64,000 bases of DNA from Cymbidium sinense (GCA_021442155.1 CM038222.1:62222266-62286265), one strand, 5' to 3'. Positions 1 to 11,549 are shown, counted from the stretch's first letter. The notes: generated from the letters alone by a model not told the origin. Made by a program: numbers and translations.

Positions 1-3000
1 TTTATTAAATTAATCAAAAAATCTTCAAATATTCATATCTAAGTGTAAAAAGTTCAAAAAAATAAATAAATAAATTGTATATGAAAGATAATTGAATGTA
101 GAATATTATAAAATTGATTTTAATGGATTTTGAATAGTGTTATTTTTTGAATTTGGGTTTTTTTGAGAATGTAATTAGGCAAATTACTCTCTGATTTTTC
201 CAATAATTAATCTCAAACTTTGCATGTGCATTTAGTGGGATGAATTTTGCCTCCCCTAATTTTCTTGGAATGGTTTAATTAGGGTAATTTTTGGATTCAT
301 TCCTAATTACTCTCCTAATATAATTCAGCCTAATTAAGTGTGTAATCAGTGGTTTAGTCCCTTGATTGAGTTAATTAAGGTTTTTAAGTGAATAGGAGGT
401 TTCGGGAATAATTTTGGGATATTTTCCTTAAGCTATTCCTTAAACCCCCTCTTTCTTCCTTAATTCAAACTTAATTAAGGGTTAATCCACTAATACCTAC
501 CTAATTAATTTGATAAAATTCTAAAACCTTCTAGAACTTAACTAGTTTATCTTGGGTAGATGCTTAGGTGTTCAATAGCCTATGTACATTAAGGAAATCA
601 AAATCTAACTCACATGTGTGAGAGGGATTATGAAAGTACTTAAATTAAACCCTTTAGTTTATTTAATCTTTAATCATGAGCCTATTGCATTAGGCCCTTT
701 TCTTCCTAGGTGCATTGTTTACTTGAATTCCTTGTGTGGTTTTATGTCATCCATTAGCTCATAATTATTTGATTAAATATGCTAAGGTGGTATAGAAAAG
801 GGATAATTAACACTCTTAATTCACACCTTAACCGAAATAAAATCTAAAAATCACCTAATGATCCTAAGAACAAACTAAATCAACTCACATATGGGAGAAA
901 TGGGTTAGGACCAACAAACATTCTTTCACATTTCCTAACTCAAACATAAATTAAATTCAAAACAAAAATCACATTAAACAAACTTTGATTCACTTTAAAC
1001 TTTCTTATTTCATTGGATTATCTTTAAGAATTAATTAGGGTGAAAGAATTGACATTATTTTCATCACTTTATTTCTTTCCTATAATGCTAAATATGTATG
1101 TCATATGAAATTCATGCATTCATTTTTTTAAAAAATCAAAATTCAAATGAAATATTTTTTTATGTGAAATTACATGTTTTGGCTAAAGTAGAAATATGAA
1201 TGGCTATTATCACTATTAAATCTAAAATTATTTTAAAATTTTTTGAATCAATTATCAAAACTAAAAGGTATGCTACTTATAATTATTTATAAGCTTGCAT
1301 GTGAACAAGAATATAGAGGTGTGCTTAGTATGGCTTTCCTTCTCTTTTCTTTTAGCATAGCTTTGAATAGGATTTGACAAAGTGTATAATTCATTTAAAA
1401 AAACATAACACTTGCTTAAATCCTTTTCTATTCATTCTTATGCTATTACTTAAGAAGGATATCCATACTTACATATATAAATTGCATAAACAAATCAAAT
1501 AAACAAACAGAAACTTTTGCATCTTTCTTTTTTGACTTATTTCTTTTGCACATGCATATGTATTTAAGGAAAGTGGTATATTAGTTTGGACAATCCTGGG
1601 GTTGTGAGGCTATAAGTAGCCCTAAGTAGGTCTTGTACCTTACACCCCAGGTACTAACAATGGCGCCGTACTCACTTATGCCTTTCATACATACACATGT
1701 GTATATGAATAATGGATAACAGAATAATCCTTTTCTACTTAATGAAAATCATGCATCATAAAGCATCTCAATTTTCTTAAGTAACTCATTTAGCATTCAT
1801 CCTAAAGTGTGCTAAACATTCTCATTTGTATGTATAGAGATGCTTGGGATCTATCCATATACATGTTATACATGTTGGGAAAGAAATGAAGTGATGCGTG
1901 TTTTATGATATTAATTCACTTTACTTAATCTTATAATACCTTTCTTTTTGAATATGTTTGTTTAGAGAAAATTGAAACTTAGGATTAATTAAAACACATA
2001 ATAAAACATTAATTAAGCAAAATCAAACTTGAATCCACTTTAGAAGTTACTTAAGGTAGGGAAGAAAAGAGAAGTTCTCTTCTCTTTTCCTTCTCTTTAC
2101 AGCTTAGTAATTAATTGTAGGATTCACTTAAAACAAATCAAAAATACAAAAATAAAATTAACCCAAATCAACTAAACACTTAAATAAAACCACCCATATA
2201 AATTGAACATTTTCATACTTAGAAAATCTAAACCTTAAAGCCATAGTTAAGCATACCATACAAACCTTTTAAAGCACACACATTAGATTAAGTCACCACT
2301 TCTAGCTTTAGATTAGGGTGGTGCATGATTTGATGTTTGCTTTATTATGTTTTATTTTTTGTTTGGATGTTAGGATGAATGTGTGTAGAATGAATGGTAG
2401 GATGATTTAGTCCAATCATTATTTTCTGCCGGGAATTGTGCTTAAATGGAGCTGTAATAAATAAAAATATAAATGCTTTTGTTGTGTAGGTGTTTATAAC
2501 CCAAATTGTAATCCAATAGGCTAGGTGGATTTGGTTACCCATGTGTGGGGTGCTAAGTCCAATATACATGCTTGAGATTTGTACGGTTTGTTTAGCTAAT
2601 CTCTGTTTTGCAGGTGCTAGATCAATTTACTTTTTCTTTTCATGTAATTTTGTAATTAGGATTTTAGAATGATTGTTATGGGGATTTGGATGAGCATTAG
2701 TCATAAGATCTCATCTTATGCACCATGTGAAGCCTTTGGAGCATCCACCATCCAACCATCAAAAAGAAGAAAGAAAGAAAGAAGAAGAGAAGAAAGAAGA
2801 AAAGAAGAAATGAAGACCTCCCATAACATGAATTCCTTGCTTAATTATAATTGATCCATTTGTAAATCTGGGTTGTATAAGGGTCGAGCTCGACTACCCA
2901 ATTTGTTTTCAGGTCTGTGCGATGGTGCCCGACCACACTTGGCCTTTTATTCTTTTGCATTAGCTTTATAAAATGTTTGATGTTTTGATTAGCTCGTGCA

Positions 3001-4469
3001 TTAAAATGACATCCTTTTCCTAGTTTTTTCCTTGCTTGATATATGGCTTGGATGATAATTAAGCTCTAAGGGAATAATAAATCTTCAACCAAATTAATCA
3101 ACTCAAAATTAAAATTAAATAACTCATAACCTCACCTAAAGCTTAGGCTAAAAATCAAGAAAAAAGAATTAGTAACCCCTTAGCTGGATGAGTACTACTT
3201 TTCTAACATCATGCATAGAAGCATATTATTTCACTTTTGAATTAAAGGGCTTCCACCTTTGCCAAAGAACTTGGCTTGACCTATGAGAGCCATGGTGGAA
3301 ACACACCTTCTTATCTTGCTAATTTTGGCCCATAATCTAATTTCTCATGCATTAGGCATAAAAAATCATATAGCCCGAGTCAAGTGATTGTCCAAAAATG
3401 AAAATAAAATGTAATACAATTTGCATTAGATTTAGGTTATTTTTCATGCCCTTACATGATCTAGTCTCTTAGAGAGTGAGTTTAAGGACTTAGTCTCTTT
3501 CTAAATGAATAACAACCTTGCTATCTTGAACATAAATATAAGACTTGCCTACATGAATTTAAAATCATAGAAGGAGTTAGTTGGCGACAACTCCCAGGCG
3601 GTTGTAAGTCCAAACAGTCAGATGATTTATCCTCTCTTATGGAGGCAAACCAAATACCCATTATTTCTCCTTAGGTTTAGGTCGTGCTTCTGGCCCTCGC
3701 CAAAGCTCCCTATATTTAGGTTCTGAGATTGCTTCTCCCTTTGCGGGCCCCAAGCATAAATCCTTACCTCCTAGGAATCTTCCATAACCTTGTATTATGG
3801 AATTATAATCCCTAAATTTCTAATAAAAATCTTACTCAAATCAATAAATCAATTTCAAAAATATAAAGCCCAACCATAGAATAGTTTGGGATGCTTATTA
3901 GGCTTCCTAGTATCCTAAGCATCCCCTACTCTTCTTCACTTGGTTTCGATAAGAACTCCCATCAATCCCACTTGATTTTCCAATAAATAATCGATTGATT
4001 GTCACAATCTTTTTAAATGATCATTTGCCTTAATCGAGTATTCTTAAGGAATCTCATTCCTTAAGATGTAATTAACTATGGGACTTCCCTAAGGAACTTA
4101 ATGAACGATAAAATAAACCCATTACTTTTCATGTAAAGTGGGGAAGAATGTATATCATCCCACGTAACAAAGTCCTGGGAGTCTTATTTAGGTAATTAGG
4201 TCCATTGTAGGGTGGGGACTTCTATCTTTCGAGATAAAACATCTTTCCTCAATGTCGTACCTGATCACCCTAATAAGTACACTTGCGATTCTATGTGGTG
4301 TCAATCTAAAGAAAGAAGCAATCACCATCATATTAAATTTTCCCTCTTTTCTTTCCTTTCTCTCTTTTGCCTTCATCTTTCTTTCTAAGAGGGATGAAGA
4401 TAAGAAGAAGGCCAAGGAAGAGGAGGGAGGATATTGATTGATGATGATGATCACAAAATTTTCACCATA
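1..4469 (+). mobile_element. LTR copy A: 3' part of the 5' LTR of element 1 (5' end outside window)
   Basis: This stretch has no gene. It is the 3' part of a long terminal repeat. It aligns along its length with 21590-25972 (copy C); over 601-900 I counted about 22 differences in 300 bases. The LTR end is set at ...TTCACCATA because the complete solo LTR G ends at the matching point (...TACCACA) and a primer-binding site follows 8 bases later. It holds the three-hairpin block at about 1574-1677, a purine tract of GAA/GAAA repeats at about 2760-2815, and a T-rich stretch at 4340-4390. Short open frames inside it have no recognisable product. Closer similarity to C than to the other LTR copies suggests A and C are the two LTRs of one element. 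Confidence 0.85.
1574..1677 (+). other. Three-hairpin LTR block followed by AUG in AACAATGGC context (copy A)
   Basis: An outer stem CCTGGGG (1595-1601) pairs with CCCCAGG (1645-1651). It encloses two hairpins: GGCTA-TAAG-TAGCC (1608-1621, perfect) and AGGT-CTTGT-ACCT (1628-1640). After the outer stem comes AACAATGGC, which matches the plant translation-start consensus, with a frame of 19 codons. The block recurs in LTR copies C, D, F, I and J. Its function is unknown; a structured RNA element or a regulatory upstream ORF are possibilities. Confidence 0.55.
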
Positions 4470-4477
4470 GATTCTTC

Positions 4478-4495
4478 TAGTGACTCCGCTGAGGA
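4478..4495 (+). promoter_or_regulatory. Primer-binding site of element 1, decayed
   Basis: The sequence TAGTGACTCCGCTGAGGA starts 8 bases after the LTR end. It differs from TGGCGACTCCGCTGGGGA at three places, all C-to-T or G-to-A. The PBS of element 2 decays to the same ancestor at different positions. From memory, this sequence is the tRNA-Arg-type site used by Tat/Ogre-like elements. It is where minus-strand DNA synthesis would be primed. Confidence 0.75.
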
Positions 4496-5039
4496 ATGGT
4501 TCCTCTCTCCATCTTTAGCAAATGATCGTTGTCTTCAAGTATCGATAGTGGGTTTGTATTTTATAAGAACCTGAGACTATCTTTCATTTATGTTGGCACT
4601 TAGCTTATTTCATTCTTAAGTTAAGCTAGCTAACATCTTTAGGTTTGAGGACCTCATTCCATAGAGGTCTTAAAACCCCTATTAGGTCTTCCCAATAGGT
4701 AAAATAAAAAATTTAATCAAAAAGAAATAACTAAAGACTTCCTCCTTACTTTTTTTTATAGTAAGGAAAGGCTCATTCCAAAAACAAACAAAAAATAAAT
4801 CTTTCATAAAATTCTTGCTTTTCAAAAGCACTTTTTCAAAATACACTTAATAAAATATTTGCACTACATCTAACAATTTTCATAATTATTACATGTAGAA
4901 ACATTCCAAAAATAAAACCAACATTCATATTTTCTAAAAGCAGAAATGAACTTCTTCACTCAGTCCATTTTGATGAAGACTTCATTTCAAAATATAATTC
5001 CAACAATCATGTTTTCAAAAAGCACAAAAAAAAAAAAAA
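4496..5039 (+). other. Untranslated leader of element 1 before the hairpin array
   Basis: No gene is seen. The stretch matches 58635-58985 of element 2 (shared landmarks: the CTCTCTCCATC run after the PBS, ATCGATAGTG, and CTTATTTCATTCTTAAG). It is therefore a conserved part of the internal leader. It ends in an A-rich run near 5028-5040. An imperfect repeat with AGTAAGGAAAGG near 4761 is visible, but no coding frame stands out. Confidence 0.6.
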
Positions 5040-5049
5040 TTGAAGATGG

Positions 5050-7735
5050 GCATTTCCATTAATACACCCAAATGAGTTGAATGGGTGTTGCACCTTCAAG
5101 CAAAATCATAACTATGAAATTTCACTCAACACATTCCACATGTGTTTTGGAATTTCCATCTTCTCAAAAAAAAGCACATATGAAACCTCTTCATTCAATG
5201 TATCCACATCCATTGAATGGAGGTTTCATTTCTGATCAAAATAAAAAATAAATTTTTAAAAAGCACATATGAAACCTCTTCATTCAATGTACCCACATTC
5301 ATTGAATGGAGGTTTTCATTTCTAGACAAAATCAAAAATCAAATTTTTTTAAAAGCACCAAATGAATATCTTCATTCAACTCCTTGAATGAAGGTTTCAT
5401 TATCAACAAAAATAAAATCATCAATTATTTTTAAAATCAACAATCATTTTCAAAATCAACAATCATGATTTTCAAAAAAAGAAAAAAAAAGAAAAAATGA
5501 ATATCTTCATTCAACTCCTTGAATGAAGGTTTCATTTTTAATAAAAATAAAATCAATAATCAATAACTATATTTTCAAAAATTTAAATAACATTTGGATC
5601 CTTTATTTAGCATACTCAAATTTGCTAAGTGAAGGTCCACTTTTCAAAAATCAAAAATTCAAACAACATTTGATCCTTCATTTGGCATACCCAAATTTGC
5701 TAAATGAGGATCCTCTTTTCAAAACCAAATATGAATGAAACACCACTTGGATTTTCTATTTAGCATACCTAAATTTGCTAAGTAGGAATCCTCTTTTCAA
5801 ACACAAAAATGAAACACATTGGAACTTCATTCTTTAGCATACCACATTTGCTAAAGTGAAGTCTCCATGTTCAAAAACAAAATTTGAAACACTTTTTTTT
5901 TTTTTGAATTTCATTTAGCATACTCAAATTTGCTAAGTGAAATTTCCATTTCACAAAATTTTTAAAATACATTTGGAACCTCATTTTAGCATACCACATT
6001 TGCTAAAGTGAAGTCTCCAATTTTAAAACAAAATTTGAAACACATTTTTTTTGGAATTTCATTTAGCATACTCAAATTTTCTAAGTGAAATTTCCATTTC
6101 ACAAAATTTTCAAAACACATTTGGAACCTCATTTTAGCATACCATATTTGCTGAAGTGAAGTCTCCATTTTCAAAACAAAAATTTGAAACACATTTTTTT
6201 GAATTTCATTTAGCATACTCAATTTTTCTAAGTGAAATTTCTATTTCACAAAAGTTTCAAAACACATTTGGAACCTCATTTTAGCATACCACATTTGCCA
6301 AAGTGAAGTCTCCATTTTCAAAACAAAAATTTGAAACACATTATTTTTGAATTTCATTTAGCATACTTAAATTTGCTAAGTGAAATCTCCATTTCACAAA
6401 ATTTTCAAAACACATTTGGAACCTCATTTTAGCATACTACATTTGCTAAAGTGAAGTCTCCAATTTCAAAACAAAATTTTGAAACACATTTTTTAAAAAT
6501 TTCATTTAGCATACTCAAATTTGCTAAGTAAAATCTCCATTTCACAAAAATTTTCAAAACAAATTTGGAACTTTACTTTAACATACCATATTTGCTAAAA
6601 GAAGTCTCCATTTTCAAAACAAAAATTTGAAATATATTTTGGAATTTCATTTAGCATACTCAAATTTGCTAAGTGAAATCTCCATTTCAAATACAGATAT
6701 ATTTGCTAAAGTGAAGTCTTCATTTTCAAAACAAAATTTAAAAATACATTTTGGAATTTCATTTAGCATACACAAATTTGCTAAGTGAAATCTTCATTCA
6801 AAATAATTGGAACTTCACTCTAGCATGCCATATTTGCTAAAGTGAAGTCTCCATTTTCAAAACAAAATTTTGAAAAATATTTTGGAATTTCATTTAGCAT
6901 ACTCAAATTTTCTAAGTGAAATCTCCATTCAAAACAATCAAAACTTCACTGTAGCATACCATATTTGCTAAAGTGAAGTCTCCATTTTCAAAACAAAAAT
7001 TTAAAATACATTTTAGAATTTTATTTAGTATACTCAAATTTGCTAAGTGAAATCTTCATTCAAATAATTAGAACGTCACTCTAGCATACCATATTTGCCA
7101 AAGTAAAGTCTCCATTTTTTTAAAAACAAAATCAAAAACAAAAGAAATACATTATGATTTCCTTAGCATACCCAAATTTTCTAAGAATCCTATTTTTTTC
7201 AAAATAAAAAAAAAAAAAAAAAGAAACACATCAGATTTTCTTAACATACCTAACTTTTCTAAGAATCCTATTTTCAAAAATCTTCAAAAACAAAACACAC
7301 TTGGATTCGTCATTTAGCATACCCAAATTTGCTAAATGAGAATTCCATTTTTAAATCACAAATGATTCACAAAACAAGCAAAATAAAGAAAAAAGAAGAA
7401 ATTATTTTCAAAAATCTCACTTAGCATACCCAAATTTTCTAAGTGAGTGAATTCCAAAAATCACAAATCAAAAACAAAATCAATTGACCCTTTGCTTTAA
7501 CCTACTCAAATTTGTTAAAAGAAGGGTCCTCAAAATCAAAAATAAAAATCAAATATGAACCTATGGAAGCATCGCTACAAAAATATTTGATGCCATTGTC
7601 AACATACCCAAATTTGTTGAAGATGGATTCTACAATCTAAATTCCTCTTTCTAATTAAATCTCGAAATCTCTTTTAAATCCATTTGAGCCCGACTTAACA
7701 CTTTCAAGATGTTGAGTATGGGTTCAACTTCTAAA
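5050..7735 (+). repeat. Tandem array of about 35 hairpin units in the element 1 leader
   Basis: Units of roughly 65-80 bases follow one another. Each is an inverted repeat around a core like TAGCATACTCAAATTTGCTA. Typical arms are ATTTCATTTAGCA with TGCTAAGTGAAAT, and ACTTCACTTTAGCA with TGCTAAAGTGAAGT. Arms change from unit to unit but keep pairing: GAAACCTC...CATTCAATG with CATTGAATGGAGGTTTC at 5262-5315, GGATCC-type arms at 5595-5717, and CGACTTAACA with TGTTGAGT near 7689-7720. Spacers are A-rich (TTTTCAAAACA). The array lies between the PBS and the first conserved coding region, where a packaging or dimerisation signal would be expected; that role is inference. Short open frames inside it are by-products of the repeat. 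Confidence 0.8.
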
Positions 7736-7930
7736 TTTATAATTCAAAATCAATAAAAATTTGATTAAAGTTTATTTTCAACATTACAGACTTTCATTCA
7801 ATGAGGCCACAATTCAATTTTAGAATAATGATATGACCAAAATATATTTTCATGTTTCCCCATGGGATGGACTTGGCCCTAGATTAGGCCAGCCTTCCTC
7901 GATCTGACTATGCCCACCTCATCCACTTTG
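7736..7930 (+). other. End of leader, start of the conserved pre-gag region (element 1)
   Basis: The stretch CCCCATGGGATGGACTTGG at about 7858 matches CCCCTTCGGGATGGATTTGG at 60541 in element 2, so homology resumes here after the array. The pyrimidine-rich stretch CCCACCTCATCCACTTTGGAG (7912-7933) sits where element 2 has a strong splice-acceptor-like site. In element 1 the poly-T run is missing, so the acceptor would be weak. Confidence 0.4.
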
Positions 7931-7933
7931 GAG

Positions 7934-9400
7934 GCTTGAGGGGCTTACACTGTGAGGACACTCCCCATGATGTTAGTGAGGAGACCGCGTGTGGCCACAT
8001 CGATCGACATAATCTTATTTTGATATTCCCTCACTTAAGAGGAAGCCAGTGGTGGTTCTATAGCTATAGTGACAGTGCTAGTTTTAGTGTTAGTGTTAGT
8101 TCGACAGGTTATTCCCGGTGCAGCCCTAGTGAGGGCTAGCACCCTCAAAGAGTAAGGCTCCCCTGATCCGAGGGATTGTCTCCCTTGCTTTTGAGGTTTG
8201 GTCTAGCTCTTACTCTACTCACCCCACCAAGACCCAAAGGAGAAACAAGAATCACATGATAAAGTAGAACCATACTCGCATCGCTAGGGAGATGGAGGCA
8301 TGGGTCATGTGAGGAGTTCAATGGTTTCCCGGTTACAATGAACTGCTCCATCCTCTCCTGGTCTACAGGATGCTAGAAAGAGGACGCTTCACCTCCACTA
8401 GCGATTGCCAACCACCGACAGTGAGGAGGTCATATGTCACTGCCGCCTTCTACACTAGTTGGAGAGCCTACATCCGAGTCTGTGGATCAATTTGATTTGA
8501 GATTTGTTATCCCCCATAGCATGGGGAAGCATTCGATAGGAGAGGGCTAGAGCAGCCCACACTTTAGTTCATATCACCAGTCGGGAGAGGTAGAGGTTCA
8601 GTCGATAGTCAGCAGCCTCTGCACTTGTTGATTTTCCTGATTGGCGTGCTACCCTCATCGATCATACTGATAATATTTTTCTCATGGGGACTACCCATCA
8701 CAGGAGAGAAGCTCCTGTTCAGAGAGATTTGGTGGTGCCTCCACCACACCACTCTACCCCTCGTCTAGCATCTCTTATTCCATCCAAGGCCATGAAGGCC
8801 GCATCTGGGGAGAAGAGGACCCCTGGTGATCTGGTTACCTCCAAGGGATCCCATTCCATCCACACCACCTATTATGGTGAGGTCGAGCTCTCCTGCTCGA
8901 CCTTCTATCCCAGTTATTGTGTGGAAGGAATGGTGACCCCGAAGTATCGTGGTCGTCCCATCACCACCACCACCAGTATAGCATATGATGGAGATTGTAG
9001 TTGTAGAGGGAGAAGATGATAGCCTAGTTGCACTCATGATGATAGATCCTCCTAGGAGTGTCACCCCATACAGAGTCAGTGATAGTTAGGAGTGTATTTC
9101 TTCCAGCGAGTATAGCCCTCATAAGGTTAACTCTCTAGCAATAGGGGAGGTTTGGCATATCACAGTACATGACAGTGATCCCACCATCAGTCAGCTAAAG
9201 TCAATTGTAGTAGTTTAGATAGATCATTCTCTAGAAGATATAGTAGCTCATTATCTCATGGAGAAGGAGAGAGATCCTAGGATATGACCGTGATGAGGAG
9301 AATATCGCTTTGATCCCAATGAAGATGATTTATTGGGAGATTCAATAGGGTTTGCATGTAGATACCGGGATCCCTCTTAAAGAGCAAGGTATGGAAGGTG
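7934..9400 (+). pseudogene. Upstream ORF (ORF1 or Gag N-terminal extension) of element 1, broken
   Basis: The function is not known. Coding origin is inferred because amino-acid similarity to 60621-62184 of element 2 is kept despite many base changes. Shared peptides include DVSEETACGHI against TVSRDEVAGQ near the start, VDFPD...GTTHHRREAP against MDFPD...GATHHRQRSP (about 8624-8710), and EYRFDPNEDDLLGDSIG at 9299-9350 against VAFDPNEDDILKDSIG. The acidic FDPNEDD-L-DSIG motif is the best-conserved part. Element 1 has frameshifts and stops throughout, for example near 9215 and 9285. Ogre-like elements are known to carry an extra ORF before gag, and this is a candidate for it. Alternatively it is the N-terminal part of the Gag polyprotein. 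Confidence 0.5.
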
Positions 9401-10260
9401 CGAGGCAGGAAGACATAGCCTACTCGACCCAACACCTCCTAGCATAGATAAAGCAAAAGGATGAAAAAATAGATAGGATGGAGAAGAGGCTCGAAGATCT
9501 ATTAGTAGCTGTCTTACAATTACAAATTCAAGCCCCGATAATTCATCCTAATATAGCTAAGACTAATCAGCCAGAGTTGGTGCCTGTCTTGGACCTAGCC
9601 AAGACCATACCTCCAATAGAGCAGGGTAGCACCAGCATTTATAGGAAGGTAGTGGACAATACCTCCATACAAGAAAAAGATATCAAGAGCATGGTTGAGC
9701 AAAGAAAGAAAGAAGTTGCTCAAGCCCGGAAGATCATCACCCAAAGGGTAGACCCTACCCAGAGTAATTTGATGCAATCCAATATCTTAAGGGTTTCGTG
9801 TCACCTTCTTTCAAGAGTTTTGATGGCAAGGAACCCGAAAAGCATATTGCATATAAGCTATAACGGGTGGTAGTGACATTACTCTTCTCTCTTCATCAGA
9901 GCTTAGGTGGATAGCTTTGATTGGTAGCTAAACTTCCCAATAGTTCAGTAAAGACTTTTGCTGAGTTGGAGCAACTCTTTATCAAGAGGTTTGCTAGAGC
10001 TCAACAAAGGGTCATTATTAGTGATCTCATTGTGGCTCAATAAAATCCTGGTGAGTCCCTCATTGATTACATTTTCAGATGGCATAATTGGAGTATGAAA
10101 TATGAACCTCAGTTGTCTGAACAGCATGCCATTGAGATTCTGCTTAAGAATATCCAAGGCCCAGTCACCTTCATTCTCAAAGGTTTCACCATCAAAACTT
10201 TTAATAAATTAATCAACAAGGCGGCTAGTTTACAAGGAGAAGCTAAATAGTTGCCTTCTC
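9401..10260 (+). pseudogene. gag: Gag (capsid region) pseudogene of element 1
   Basis: Gag would form the particle that packages element RNA. Residues KQKDEKIDRMEKRLEDLL (from about 9450) look like a short coiled coil, followed by VVDNTSIQEKDIKSMVEQ. The retrotransposon-gag domain covers about 9780-10250: SFKSFDGKEPEKHI, then LPNSSVKTFAELEQLF, then FARAQQRVIISDLIVAQ, and LSEQHAIEILLKNIQGP. Element 2 has the same order at 62326-62880. The frame is broken: a frameshift lies near 9800-9840, part of the core with the expected AFDWY motif is garbled, and a TAA follows VAQ at about 10040. The longest open piece is 9478-9873 (131 codons). The family call is firm; the product is inactive. Confidence 0.75.
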
Positions 10261-11530
10261 TAGATCTACCAACAAAGCTGACACCGTAGAAGGTATATGA
10301 GAAGAAACTCAGGGCAGTGATAGCAGTAGACAAGGGAAAATAGCTTGCCAGAGAGCAGTTTGAGAGACCTCACGCTCTGCAGCCGTCGCTTCCACCTCCT
10401 CTACCACCACTAAGGCAGCCCTGCCAGTTTCCATAGCAGCCTCTATGGCCTACACCGTCTCCTCCTCAGCCACATCATCAGTAGCAACGGTACACATACC
10501 TACCGTCAAGTAGCTATGGTCCACCTACTCTTTTGGATAAACTTAACAAGCTGTATTCATTTAAGAAGAAGGTAATAAAAAAGGCCATTAAGAACCTCTT
10601 AAAGAAGCTTGATTTTTAGCTACCTGAACCTAAGAGACCAAAGGAAGTGGACAAAAGCCATGATCCCAACTTTTGCCCCTACCATTGTATGCTAGGTCAT
10701 GTTTTGGAAGATTACTTCACATTTAAGGACTGGCTTGAACACAGTTTCAAGATCGGTGCTATAATCATCCCAAAGGAATACCTTATGGAAAAACCATCCA
10801 GTTCCTTTAGGGTAATCCTTGGGGATGCTTTTGATCTTTCCAAAACCAAAGAAGGTTGGGATATCTCCTTATCCAAAACCTCTAAGAAAACTATCTCAAA
10901 AATGAAGAAAATTTCCTAGTGCTCGAGCCTCAAACCTCCAACATCAAGGAGGTTTGCAAGTTGCTAGCCAACTCGGGGAAAGGGGAGCTCAAGAGCAGTA
11001 GCATGTGCCAGCCTGATAGTAAGAGCAACCACCGAGTCTAACCTCTCCCACCTGCAGCCTACTACATCATTGACTACCTCCACTTCAACTAGCTCTTCTT
11101 CTTCTATTAGACATCTTGTATCGATGGATGAGGATATCAAATCCCTCACCCCACTTTCCTTCCTTGATTTCTACTATGTACCTCCTATGAAATCTAAGAA
11201 ATTGAAGAATAAAGCTAGCTTGAATTATATCTGTGTCACTTCTAATGGGTTGCCTACTTCTATTCCTAATGATAACTCTTCAATTCTAAACACTAATTAT
11301 AACAATTATGATCTTCCTCTTTCTAATTCAGAGTTGGATTTTCCTACTCAATGCTACACCTCTTGAGATAGACTTGGAATCATCCGATTCCGATGGTCCC
11401 ATAGGAGAAGCTATAGGTGAGCCTGAAGAGAAGGTAGAATCTACCACTAACTTGCCACCAAAAATCACAGAAGTCAACCTCCATAGTGGCAAGGTTTTAC
11501 CTCCTAAGGCAGCACCTCAAGATAGAGGAA
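10261..11530 (+). pseudogene. gag: Gag C-terminal part: Pro/Gln-rich linker, degenerate zinc knuckle, Ser-rich tail (element 1)
   Basis: A Pro/Gln-rich linker (about 10370-10520) has TAG stops where neighbours read CAG. It is followed by the basic segment LNKLYSFKKKVIKKAIKN. The knuckle region FCPYHCMLGHVLEDYFTFKDWLE, here split for reading as CPYH...GH...YF, lies in the open frame 10647-10919. It resembles the Tat-lineage CKYH-x-GH-T-x-C finger, but the last Cys is absent. A Ser/Thr-rich stretch (about 11070-11110) and a Lys-rich stretch follow, with a homologous, also broken, stretch at 63660-64000. A further open piece, 11308-11535, ends with the peptide ITEVNLHSGKVLPPK. Nucleic-acid binding is the expected role of this part of Gag. 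Confidence 0.65.
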
Positions 11531-11549
11531 AATAAGTCATTGGGTTAGA

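Noticed and set aside
1595..1651. A tRNA or tRNA-like gene, because of the cloverleaf-like fold
   Set aside because: There is no A-box or B-box sequence, no 7-bp acceptor plus T-arm geometry, and only two inner hairpins.
1655..1670. TGGCGCCGT after the hairpin block as a second primer-binding site (it resembles the start of the site used by Athila elements)
   Set aside because: Only about nine bases match, it lies inside the LTR rather than after its end, and other copies change it. The real PBS is at 4478.
2345..2569. Short open frames in the LTRs (also at 23911-24111, 4188-4454, 25780-25968, 42058-42321, 57469-57687)
   Set aside because: They are homologous non-coding LTR sequence that happens to lack stops. 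The frame is not kept between copies and no domain is visible.
2760..2815. The GAA-rich tract as a polypurine tract for plus-strand priming
   Set aside because: It lies about 1.7 kb inside the LTR and is not followed by TGTTGACC. It recurs as part of every LTR copy.
5986..6222. Minus-strand frame in the hairpin array, and similar ones at 59393-59581 and 5523-5738
   Set aside because: The repetitive peptide simply reflects the tandem DNA repeat, and the frame is lost in neighbouring units.
5050..7735. CRISPR-like array of regularly spaced repeats
   Set aside because: The repeats are hairpins without unique spacers of constant length, there are no cas genes, and the DNA is a plant retrotransposon leader.
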